From contig CAUYUJ010001436.1 of assembly GCA_963575745.1 (NCBI GenBank), forward strand, positions 80,001-107,500: a stretch of 27,500 nt of DNA. The letters run 5' to 3'. Every line of letters begins with the position of its first letter. The first letter of the stretch is position 1. This document shows positions 7,002 to 15,210 of the stretch, in pieces. Position numbers and translations under genes: made by a program. Under the pieces are notes generated by a model. It was not told where the DNA came from and searched no databases. It saw only the letters and a list, made by a program, of their open reading frames with translations. The DNA comes from Prorocentrum cordatum (Eukaryota > Sar > Dinophyceae > Prorocentrales > Prorocentraceae).

Positions 7002-7161
7002 TTAGGTCGGGCGCGTTCCTCTACAGGCGGATTTTGGACGACAAATTTCAAAAATACCCTCAAAGACAAAACAAAATGCAGAAACACCAACAAAAATGGT
7101 CCCCAGACTGTGTTCGGACTATTTCTGCATGTCCCTCCCGTCGAGGGACACGCCCGACTTA
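7002..7161 (+). mobile_element. Family A miniature inverted-repeat element, copy 2
   Basis: The left end is TTAGGTCGGGCGCGTTCCTC, and the right end, reverse-complemented, is TAAGTCGGGCGTGTCCCTCG. The interior is A-rich and non-coding, sharing GTCCCCAGACT with copy 1. Both ends carry TTA. Confidence 0.8.
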
Positions 7162-7240
7162 CCCGCAGCCCCTTCGGCCTATTTCTGCATGTCCCTCCCG
7201 TCGAGGGACCCGCCCGACTTACCCGTAGCCCCTTCGTAGC
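7113..7240. repeat. 60-bp tandem duplication of the family A right end
   Basis: TTCGG(A/C)CTATTTCTGCATG starts at 7113 and 7173, an exact 60-bp spacing, and each copy runs through CGCCCGACTTACCCG.AGCCCC. A third start, TTCGTAGCC, follows. The duplication extends about 11 bases past the element's outer edge, so it arose after insertion. Confidence 0.85.
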
Positions 7241-7437
7241 CGCAGCGGGAAAGGCCCGACCCCACCGCAGCCGCCGAGGGAGGCCGCCCGCGGCCCGCGG
7301 GCGCCCCTTCGTCGGCGGAGGGCGCGCGGCGGGCGCGCGGCGTGCCGCAGGCTGGCTGCCGCCCCAGGCGGCCTCGGCGCGGGGAGGCAGCCGCCGCGGG
7401 CCGCCCGCCGCTGGCCGCCGCCGCCGCGGCGGCCGGC

Positions 7438-7438
7438 G

Positions 7439-7537
<99 letters not shown>

Positions 7538-7591
7538 TCGCTGTCGCCGTCGCCGTCGCCGTCGCCGTCGTCGCTGTCGCCGTCGCCGTCG

Positions 7592-7641
<50 letters not shown>

Positions 7642-7672
7642 TTCGACGTCGTCGTCTTCGACGTCGTCGGCA
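7438..7672. repeat. GTC trinucleotide microsatellite
   Basis: GTCGTC and GTCGCC units, with an internal higher-order repeat of GTCGCTGTCGCC at about 7537-7580. It abuts the 5' side of the helicase relic, where the Walker A region would be expected. Confidence 0.96.
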
Positions 7673-8281
7673 TCGTCACGCTGATCGCGCGTGGCCCCGG
7701 GCCGAGAACCTCTCCGCGGAAACCCGCGCGGCGACCGCGTGGCGCCAGGCGGCGCAGATGGGCGCTGGGGAACGCTGGAACAAAGATGTGATGCCCGATG
7801 CGGACATGCGCGTGCGTCTCGAGAACGCCTGGTGTGACCTGATGCTGTTCGTGGGCGAGAAGGTGAGCGCGGTGTCACCGAGTCTCTACAACATGCCCCC
7901 TTGCCGCGCCTTCCAGGCCAGGCGCGCCCAGTGCAATCTGAAGGAGGCGGACTACCAGAAGCCCTCCAGCGCTTTTGGCCGCGCCCCCCATCGCGATCTA
8001 CCTCGGGGAGGTCCTGCAGCTGAAACCCACGGGGTCTTGGAGGCCCTTGCTGTGTGACCGGCGGCAGCTGGCGGCCGCCGGCAGAGCGAGGGAGGGGCCG
8101 CCCGTCGAGCGCCGGCAGGTCATGAAGCCCTTTTGCGACGCGCCCCTCTCCTTCGAGCTCCAGGCCACCCCGCGTCATGGGCCCGCGCCTCGCGGAGCTG
8201 ATGAACTTCGCGCGCGAGCCGAGGATTGCGTGGCATCCTCGGGGGGCCTTGTCTGTCTCGTCGCGGCCCTATCCGCGTGAA

Positions 8282-8350
8282 GCCGCGTCGAGTCCGCGCC
8301 GAGTCCGCGCCAATTCCGCGTCGAGTCCGCATCGGGCCCGCGTCGGGCAC
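8282..8350. repeat. CGCGTCGAGTCC short tandem repeat
   Basis: Five or six variants of GCGTCGAGTCC/GCGCCGAGTCC inside the helicase relic. They interrupt its readable frame and may be an expansion. Confidence 0.7.
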
Positions 8351-8572
8351 AGGAAAAGAGGCCAATTTTGGGGACAGGCGAAGCCCCCCGAATACGCCAG
8401 GCAGCGCCGCCGATGTGCGGGCGCGCGTCCAGCCGAGGACGCGCGCACCGAGACCGGCCGAGGCGCGGCTCCCGATGGGGCACGCGCTGGCGTGGTATTG
8501 GGGCACGGTGGCCCGCTGGATGATGATGAGGTGCGCGACGAGAGACGCCCAGATTCAGGGGCGCGTCCTCTA

Positions 8573-8678
8573 CAGTCGGGGCCTTGACCTAAGGAAAACC
8601 TGAGGCAAGCTGTGAAACAATTGAGGAACATCGAGCCCCTCCCCAACGAAAAGGGTTCCTTCTTCAAGACCCCTACTG
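8573..8678 (+). mobile_element. Family B miniature element, copy 2, inserted in the helicase relic
   Basis: The left terminus is CAGTCGGGGCCTTGACC and the right, reverse-complemented, is CAGTAGGGGTCTTGA. AAGGAA is present on both sides, and TA lies outside each end (8571-8572, 8679-8680). It shares GTGAAACA.TTGAGGAACA and CCCAACGAAAAGGGTTCC with copy 1 (1809-1984) but lacks about 70 interior bases. It lies inside helicase coding sequence. Insertion plus duplication is 108 bp, a multiple of three. Taking out the element and one TA gives continuous reading GRVLYFVQAADAP, so the boundaries are exact. Confidence 0.9.
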
Positions 8679-9360
8679 TACTTCGTGCAGGCTGCCGACG
8701 CGCCCTCGCCCCGGCTGCCCGTGGGCGTGGCCGCGAGGCTGCTGAAAATCAGGTCGACCCGGCCGTGCCCGGCGGCGAGCGCGGAGCATGGCCGTTGGAT
8801 TTGGGCATGCGGGTTCGGTTGTTGGAGCACCTGGGCCTCGAGCGGAAACTGGTCATGGACGCGGAGGGCGAGATCGCGCGCGTGACCATCCACCCCCGGG
8901 GCGAGGGCGAGAAGGAACGCGCGAGGGCCGGGAACCGCCCCGCGCGCCTGCGCCGTCTGCGCCTCGGCGCACGGGCCCGCGCGGACAAAGTGCAGGGCCG
9001 CGCCCGTCCGCGACCGGCCGGCAGAGCGCGCGGACGGAACCGACGCTTCGGACGCGGAGCTGCTGGCCTTCGTCGAGCCTCAGACGTCGGGCCCCATTGA
9101 CATCCGCAAGCGCAGAATGACGCGCCTGGGCCTGCAGGTCTCCCGTGCCAGAGTGCTCGCGCCGACGGCTTGCCGGGGCCAGGCCATGCGCGAGGGCGTC
9201 ATCGTCGACGCCAAGTATAAGAATGCGGGCGATATGGGCGGGTTCTGGCCCCGCTTGCACGTCGTGCTCTCCAGGGCGACGACGTCGTGTTACCTGCCGA
9301 TGATCCGCGGTCCAGGCCTGGACTTCTTGTCTCGAGGGTCGCCGGCAAACGTGGCCGCGC

Positions 9361-10840
9361 GCCGCCAAACTTGCGGCGCTCGCGCGGAGCGACAAACGGC
9401 CGCCAAGTTTGCGCGCGAGCTCGGCCTTGGCAAGTTCCCGCGCAAGTGGAGACGGCGTCTGCCAGCGCTTGCAGGCGCGCTTGCGCTGTGTTTGCAACGC
9501 CGGAGAATCTTTGCGTCCGCGGCCGCAGCGCGGGGCCGCTGCGACCTGCCAGACGCATTGTGTCTTTCTTCGTGTCAAGTTCCGGAGCTTGAAGCTGGCT
9601 GCAAACCGTTGCTGGTACATGGCAGACGCTCACGTAGCGCGCGGCGCTGGCCAAACACATAGTGCACGGTGCTGCTACGTCTCAGAGTGCAGAGCGCTAC
9701 GGCTTCACGCGCGCGGCGCTGTCCTGCGTCCATGTCTCATCCCCTCCTCAGCAGCCCCGAGCGCGCCGCGCTGTCTGTCCCTTCCTCCATGACCGTTCTG
9801 CAACGCACTTGTGTTTTCATTGTGGGTCCGTCACGTTGTATTTTTGTAATGAGCGGTCGTGGGTATCGTGCCACATGAGTGCAAATGGTTGGGTGCGTCC
9901 CCGGGATATTTTACAAGACAATGAAGGTGGGGTGGTGGGGCGTCGGTCCCAGTCGACAGGGGGTTCTGACAGAAGGGATGAGCAATCGTGTAGACTACGA
10001 TGGTAATGGTGGTGACATCGGCAATGGCGACGCTGGCGATGATGACCGCGATGTTTCTGATGAGGATGATGAGACAGTGCGCGTGTGCGCGCAACTCATA
10101 TTGCAAGGCATTGGGCACTGGCAAATTTTTGAAGGATTCTGTTTCCGCGTTGGAATGCAATTTTTTGTTGGAAGGGTTCCGCCGTGCACGCGCGCGGATA
10201 TGCACGCGTGGCCCGCATGGTATCATTTGATAGAGTTGACGGGTGCGCGTTGGTTGTTGTACATGTTTTCGACATGCGCGAGGGTGTGGCCTTCACGCTT
10301 CATGTGGCAGAATGGCAGCACACCGATGTTTTTTTGTGGCTGCGTGTGCGCGCCCGCAGAGCTCTGGCCACTTTTTGCTCAAAGAAAAAGGATGTGGTAA
10401 GTACTTTTGTGGACGGATATGTCTTGAACGTGCTATCGCATCATTTGGTCTTTGACAAGCTTAACATGCGCGCGCGGCGGCGTGCGCATGTAACACGCAT
10501 GGTATTCTTTGTTCGGGATTGTTACACACTGCAATTGCTAGATCAACACAGGAGATGACGGGTGGTGGTGGTGGGGATGGCGGTGAGATGCTATTTGATA
10601 TTTGCAAAGGGAGACCGTGCATAATAAAGGTTGTAAAACAACAAACGCAGAGGCGAGCGGATAACCCTGGCCACGGTAGGATGTTACCGTCTCATTCTTT
10701 CGAAGTCAAGGGGTCTACGTGGCGCAATTGTAATCCTTGCTGGTGGCAATGGCAGCAGAACCGCCAACGAGCCCACGGGATGCCCGCGAGGCGCCCACCC
10801 AGCGAAAACCCGGAGAATCCAGCCCGCGCGCGGCCAGGTG
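9361..10840. other. Long stretch without a recognised gene
   Basis: The helicase frame stays open to about 9662, but after 9340 it becomes Arg/Ala-rich with repeated CCGCCAA.CTTGCG-like words. I see no domain there. From 9800 to 10660 the sequence is less GC-rich, and short ORFs (for example 9879-10400) are Trp/Cys-rich without family resemblance. A short GATGAT-type region lies at about 10025-10075. Confidence 0.4.
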
Positions 10841-10844
10841 CAAA

Positions 10845-11098
10845 CCTCGGTCCTCGAACCTCGATCGTCGTCGTCGCCGTCCAAGACATCTGATGTTCTG
10901 TTTTTTTCCACGATGAGGTCCCCAGGAATCCAAACTCTTTTCCCAAGGCTGGTCTTTCATCCCGAGCCGTCCCTCGGTCCTCGAATCTCGATCGTCGTCG
11001 TCGCCGTCCAAGATATCTGATGTCCTGATTTTTTCAATATAAGGTCCCCACGATTCCAAACTCTTTTCCCAAGGCAGGTCTTTCATCCCGAGCCGTCT
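10845..11098. repeat. 127-bp tandem duplication, two units
   Basis: CCTCGGTCCTCGAA.CTCG starts at 10845 and 10972, 127 bp apart. Both units contain GATCGTCGTCGTCGCCGTCC, CAAACTCTTTTCCCAAGG and CTTTCATCCCGAGCCGT. The units are roughly 90 percent alike by eye. A minus-strand ORF reads MKD.PWEKSL.SWGP twice, but the period is not a multiple of three and the second copy loses the frame. Confidence 0.93.
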
Positions 11099-11207
11099 CT
11101 TGACGGTCCTGGCCTGGGCCCCTGGCAAGGGCCCGTGGAGAGGCCCAAGACGGCAACAAACCGTCCGGCGTGCTCTTCGTCATGACGCGAGCGTTTTGGG
11201 GGTCGCC

Positions 11208-11227
11208 ACCGTCATCGTCGTCGTCGC

Positions 11228-11292
<65 letters not shown>

Positions 11293-11300
11293 GCGGCCGA
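11208..11300. repeat. GTC then GGC trinucleotide microsatellite
   Basis: GTCGTCGTC with GCC variants, switching to about nine GGC units near 11270. Confidence 0.95.
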
Positions 11301-11560
11301 GCGCAGTCCGAGCGCGCGGCCTCCACGGTCTCCGGGCGGTCGATCTCCACCCGCACGTAGGGGCCCAGGTCTCGGGACCCCTCCTGGCCACGGGGGGCGC
11401 TCGGCCCCCGCCCCCCCCCCTCAGTCGGCGCCGCCGCCGCCGTGCTGAGCCGTGGCCCCGGGCCCTCGGGGGGCCCTCGATGGAGATCACCTCCGTGGGG
11501 GCCAGATCGGGCCACGGGGGGCCATTGCCCTGGCTCCCTCCCTGGCCTCGTCCTCGGGCG
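11301..11560. other. GC-rich stretch, no gene seen
   Basis: High GC with C-runs. ORFs on both strands have no recognisable domain, including the start of a 506-residue plus-strand ORF (11442-12962). That ORF is Pro/Arg-rich and crosses four microsatellites. Confidence 0.45.
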
Positions 11561-11564
11561 CTGG

Positions 11565-11702
11565 CTTCCGCCGGCCCTCCGCCGGCTTCTGCCGGCGAAG
11601 GCGGCCTCGTCTCACCTCCGCGGGCTGCCGCCGCCCTTCCGCCGAGGAAGAGATGGCAACCCTTTTCGATCCTCGAGGACGAGGCTCTTGCTGGAACGCC
11701 TC
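11565..11702. repeat. Dispersed repeat E, copy 1
   Basis: Shares with 13641-13772 a CTTCCGCCG-rich beginning, then GGAGGCGGCCTCG-like, CTTCCGCCGAGGAAGAGATG, CAAC.CTTTT..GATCCTCGA, and TGGAACGCCTC at the end. The two copies are about 2.1 kb apart in the same orientation and roughly 75 percent alike by eye. Confidence 0.8.
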
Positions 11703-11828
11703 ACTGGCTCCCCGCCCATGAGGAAGGTCATTGAAACGGCTGTGAAAAGTTTGGGCTCCCTCTGCTGGCTTCCAGGGGCCTCCGCGGACCCCCATGAGAT
11801 CTCCGCGTACCTCCAGGGGTCAGGAACT

Positions 11829-12063
11829 GGGCGTAAGCAAAAAAACCCGCGCCGTGGTCGTCGTCGTCCTCCTCCTCCTCCTCCTCCTCCTCCTCCTTCC
11901 GGCTCTCCTTTCTACATTAGATCGACTTCGGCCGCACGGGTCAGGATCCGGGGCGGAAGCAGAAAACACCTGCGTCGTGGTTGTCGTCGTCGTCGTCCTC
12001 CTCCTCCTCCTCCTCCTTCCCGTTCCCCTTTCTGCGCTGGACTGGCTTCGGCCGCAGGGTCGG
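11829..12063. repeat. 122-bp tandem duplication containing CTC microsatellites
   Basis: GGGCG.AAGCA.AAAA starts at 11829 and 11951. Each unit then has GTCGTGG, GTCGTC, CTC repeats, TCCTTCC, CCTTTCT and CTTCGGCCGCA. The CTC tracts differ in length, as expected from slippage after the duplication. Confidence 0.88.
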
Positions 12064-12360
12064 GGCGCCTTGGCCCGTGTGGAGGCGCCCCCCCCCCCGA
12101 AACACGCGATCCACGCAGCGTGCGACTGGGCAGCAGCGGCGTGAAAGACCAGAAGGGCGAGGAGAAAAAGAAAGGGCAAAAGCATCCATGCGGGCGTCTG
12201 GCCCGCGACCCCCGACGTCTGATTTTTTCCACTGTGGGCCCCCTTGACCTCTCGGCATTCTCAACGCCCGCACTCCCCGCATGCCCTGCTGCGGCTCCCC
12301 GCTTCCCGGGCCCCTCTCTCCTGCTGCTGCCGTGCGATGGAGGAGGGAGGAAAGGAGGCA
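12064..12360. other. Non-coding stretch
   Basis: Contains a C-run near 12090 and, at about 12220-12250, GACGTCTGATTTTTTCCAC followed by GGGCCCCC. That piece weakly resembles part of the 127-bp unit at 10845. No gene is recognised. Confidence 0.35.
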
Positions 12361-12363
12361 AGC

Positions 12364-12412
<49 letters not shown>

Positions 12413-12453
12413 CGACGGCGACGACGACGACGATGACGACGACGACGACGACA
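12361..12453. repeat. GAC trinucleotide microsatellite
   Basis: Pure GACGAC with GGC and GAT interruptions, the opposite strand sense to the GTC arrays at 2318, 7438 and 11208. Confidence 0.96.
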
Positions 12454-12990
12454 AACTGCACCCCATTCCCCAAATAGCCCTCGCACTCAGGCGGTCCCTG
12501 CCTGTGGTCCTCGGGGCCGCTTGCTTCGGACCGCTCCTTCGGCCGCCCCCTGCGCGGCGCAGCGGCCTCCGGGGACGTCGGATACGGCGGCGCAAAGACC
12601 ACTCGGCTCCGAGCTGCGTTCATCACGCCGGAGGTCTGGGGGTGGAGGCCGTTTTTCTCTGGGCTCTGGCAGGGTTCACCCGCGTGGAGGGAGGGGGTGC
12701 GGGCCTGGCGAGGCCCCGAAGGAGCAGACGCTTTTGGCTGGGGCGCGAGAGCGGTACTTGGCATCGGCCCCAGCTGTTGGCCTTCCAGAAGCACGTGCCT
12801 GCGCACGTGGGCCGCCATGCGGCCACCGTGCCGGGGATCGGCGCCCTGCTGCCAGCCGCAGGCCACCGGCCACCCCCGCAGGGGCCGGCCCAGCAGGCGG
12901 GGTGGCGCCGGCCGCGGGGCAGCCCGCGGCACCCCCGCGGGGGCCGCCGCGGCGCGCCCTAGCGGCACTCCAGACTGCCAGCTGCCACAG
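12454..12990. other. GC-rich stretch with a dispersed repeat, no gene seen
   Basis: At 12645-12725 lies the second copy of the repeat at 836-905. The sequence 12850-12960 is rich in inverted GGCACCCCC/GGGGGCCGCC words. Long ORFs on both strands lack domains. Confidence 0.4.
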
Positions 12991-13021
12991 CGCGCGTGTG
13001 TGTGTGTGTGTGTGTGTGTGA
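12991..13021. repeat. GT dinucleotide microsatellite
   Basis: About 13 GT units after GCGC. Confidence 0.95.
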
Positions 13022-13400
13022 AAGACGGGATGCATTTCTCGATGTGGGCGTGCGGTCTAGGAGCAGCTCTCGACCTGGCCTTCCCGAGCGCGGCCTCACC
13101 GACCCGCTCCGTGGAGCCCCCTTGCCCCAAACGGGCCCCTCGCCCTCGAGGCTCTGGGCTGGGGGGCCGCCGGCCCGCGTCCTCTGAGCGAGGCGAGGGG
13201 CCCTCCACGGCAAGTGGTCGGCGTGCTTCTGGGACGCACGGAGGCATTCTCGGGGGCGGCGATCGGGGCGACTAGCCCAGGGGCGGGCATTACACGTACT
13301 CGCCCGGGAGCCTCGCCGAAGGCATGGACCATCTGCGCCACTGGATACGTGCTTTGTTCTCCCCTGGGCTATTCGCCCCCGTCGTCGCCCCCGACATGCG
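13022..13400. other. Stretch without a recognised gene
   Basis: Mixed GC-rich sequence. Short ORFs only, none with a recognisable family. Confidence 0.35.
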
Positions 13401-13402
13401 AG

Positions 13403-13569
13403 TACGTCAAGTGCGTGTCGTGTCGACCCCAGCGTTGGTTCCTGACACCGCAGGGATCGTTCAAACTTGAACGATCGGTGAACGCCGGATCGTTCAACGG
13501 CGGGCCGATTCTGGGCCACGGGGGGCGTTCAACCGTCGCGGCGAGTCGACACGACGAGAACCTACCGTA
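13403..13569 (+). mobile_element. Family C miniature inverted-repeat element, copy 2
   Basis: The left end TACGTCAAGTGCGTGTCGTG and the reverse-complemented right end TACGGTAGGTTCTCGTCGTG pair, followed by TCGAC on both sides. TA stands at each edge. The interior shares TGACACCGC.GG.ATC.TTC, CTTGAACGA and TTCTGGGCC with copy 1 at 6787-6983. An inner near-palindrome GTTCAAACTTGAAC corresponds to the perfect palindrome in copy 1. Confidence 0.8.
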
Positions 13570-13640
13570 CTATATGGGCGATTTCTGAAGCCCTGAACCC
13601 AAAAACGTTTGCATCTCTCGGGGGCCCATTTTGTACATCC

Positions 13641-13772
13641 GCCGCCTTCCGCCGAGCTTCCGCCAGCTTCCGCTGGAGGAGGCGGCCTCGATTTACTTCC
13701 GCCGACCTTCCGCCGAGGAAGAGATGACAACTCTTTTGATCCTCGAAGGGAAGGCCTTTTTTGGAACGCCTC
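13641..13772. repeat. Dispersed repeat E, copy 2
   Basis: Same word order as 11565-11702: CTTCCGCCGAGGAAGAGATG, CAACTCTTTTGATCCTCGA and TTGGAACGCCTC. It starts about 70 bp after the family C element. At the shorter distance between the two features in this region, no similar arrangement exists for copy 1. Confidence 0.8.
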
Positions 13773-14188
13773 CCATGTCCTCCTTGGAGGCGCGCGTCCG
13801 ACCCTAACGTACAATATACCCATCTTGTGTATACCGTTTCCCCAGCGGTACGGCCAGAAAGCGCCCGCCACGACACACATATACGATCAGATTTTTCGGT
13901 GCATGCGTCGCCCCAAGAGGGGCGATGCACACATAGTACTAGTATGTTGGGGTGACGCCGATTCTTAGGCTGCTGAGGGTCGGTCGGGCCGCTTCTGACC
14001 CCCCTCCCTTCCACGAGGGGGGAGGTGCCTCTCCTCCGACGTGTGCGGAGCTTATTTTCGTCCGGCGGCTTCCGGCGGCTTGCGGGGGAAATGAGAAGTG
14101 GCGGGCCTTCTCAGAAGGCTATGAAGTCTCCCGGCCTTCTGAGAAGTTCCACTGGCCCTCTGGGCTTAGGTGGTCTTGCGCGGTTTCT
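13773..14188. other. Stretch without a recognised gene
   Basis: Contains repeated CTTCTGAGAAG / CTTCTCAGAAG half-palindromes (14110-14155), which recur at 15222-15275. No domain-bearing ORF is seen. Confidence 0.4.
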
Positions 14189-14189
14189 C

Positions 14190-14228
14190 TTCCAACCCAT
14201 CCCTCTTCCCCTTCGGCGAGGGGTTGGG
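14190..14228 (+). repeat. TTCG-loop hairpin, copy 2
   Basis: CCAACCCATCCCTCTTCCCC, TTCG, GCGAGGGGTTGGG matches the hairpin at 5464-5502 in sequence and in position relative to the C-rich block and CCAAGAGGCC array that follow. Confidence 0.65.
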
Positions 14229-14349
14229 TCGGCTTTGGTTCCCAGTAGCTGTCCATCCAAAGACGACCGCTGAACATGCTCAGACTCGGGTGTTACTTAT
14301 GTGCAGTGAGGGCGGGTGGGAATGAACTAGACGGCTTGCGGGCGGGTGG

Positions 14350-14935
14350 GTGTCTTGATTCCTCCCCCTACCCCCTCCCCTGGACCTGGAGGGGGGGTTT
14401 CGTGAGACGTTGGAGCGTCCAAGATGGCTCTAAAGGGCTTCAGAGAGCCCAAGAGGGCCTCCAAGATGGCTTAAGATATCCCAAGATGGCTCAATGTGGC
14501 TCCCAAGATGCTCCAAGAAACTCCAAGACCGCTCCAAGTGGCCACGGAGCCTCCCTAGTAGGCCGCCAAGAGGCCAACATTCTTCAAACACCGAAGGCAA
14601 ATCACTGACTGTTGCCTTCTCGCCTTTTCGTATCGGATGGCCTTCCGAAGCCTCAAAACAGCTCGAAGCCCCTGAGGGCCACAAAAGAGGTTCAAGGGAG
14701 CCCCAAGACGGCCCCAAGAGCGCCCAAGAACGCTCCAAGAGGTGTCCAAGAGACGATTCTAGGTACTCTAGAAGGGGCGAAGCTAATTGAAGCCCGTCCC
14801 TTCTTTAATCGATGTCCTCCAAGATGACTCCAGAAGCGTCCCCAAACCTCCCAAGAGCGCCCCGAGAGGGCCCAAAGAGGCGCCAAGGAGGCCCCAAGAG
14901 GCGCCCAATAGGTCTTCAAGAAGCTCCCCAAGAGT
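14350..14935. repeat. CCAAGATGGCTCC array, module copy 2
   Basis: After CTACCCCCTCCCCTGGACCT (compare 5512-5535), degenerate 10-12 bp units of CCAAGA.GGC.CC run from 14420 to 14935. About 14600-14650 is a break without clear units. It ends at a TCC microsatellite. Confidence 0.75.
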
Positions 14936-14936
14936 T

Positions 14937-15030
14937 CCTCTTCCTCTTCCTCCTCCTCCTCCTCCTCCTCCTCCTCCTCCTCCTCCTCCACTTCCACTTC
15001 CTCCTCCTCCTCCTCCTCCTCCTCCTGTCC
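14937..15030. repeat. TCC trinucleotide microsatellite
   Basis: CTCCTC units with two CACTTCC interruptions near 14990. Confidence 0.95.
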
Positions 15031-15210
15031 CTCGTCCTTCTTTCCCGCCTTTCCTCATTCGGCAGGTCCGCGAAGGCGCATACGGTTCGCTCCTGGGTCT
15101 GCGCAGGCTGATCCAAGACTTAATTTTGGCGGCTTCCTCAACTCTTGATCCACTGCATGCTCCACCGCTTTCCTGATCAAGGCAACTCGCCTGGGCATCG
15201 TCCCCGAAGA
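15031..15210. repeat. Tail of the composite module, copy 2
   Basis: CCTGATCAAGGCAACTCGCC followed by TGGGCATCGT near 15173-15201 matches CCTGATCGCCTCAACTCGCC followed by TGGACATCGT at 18424-18452. In both places it lies about 110-140 bp after a TCC microsatellite and a CCAAGAGGCC-type array. Confidence 0.6.

Larger units (their letters stand above)
7685..9360 (+). pseudogene. Decayed PIF1/RecD-like superfamily 1 helicase
   Basis: Successive frames read as parts of one helicase. At about 7830-7893 a Walker-B-like region reads LMLFVGEKVSAVSPSLYNM, where DE(V/I)S is expected, so the acidic pair is degraded. At 7991-8033 IYLGEVLQLKPTG fits motif III (GD..QLKP). The QVMKPFCDAPLSFELQAT region follows in that frame, then ELMNFARE in another. 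At 8490-8570 comes LAWYWGTVARWMMM. LDLGMRVRLLEHLGL and DAEGEIARVTIHP follow at about 8797-8900. At 9147-9285 ACRGQAMREGVIVD and HVVLSRATT fit motifs V and VI. Frame changes lie near 7985, 8170, 8200-8450 and 8750, with another between 8900 and 9060. No Walker A is seen: the 5' side is GTC microsatellite. PIF1-like enzymes unwind DNA, and related domains occur in Helitrons, so it may be a cellular or transposon gene. It is non-functional as read. Confidence 0.7.

Noticed and set aside
9879-10400. 173-residue plus-strand ORF with an acidic segment
   Set aside because: Trp/Cys/Met-rich composition, no family resemblance, and overlapping ORFs of similar quality in other frames.
11442-12962. 506-residue plus-strand ORF
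   Set aside because: Crosses dispersed repeat E, the 122-bp duplication and the GAC microsatellite; Pro/Arg/Asp-rich with no recognisable domain.
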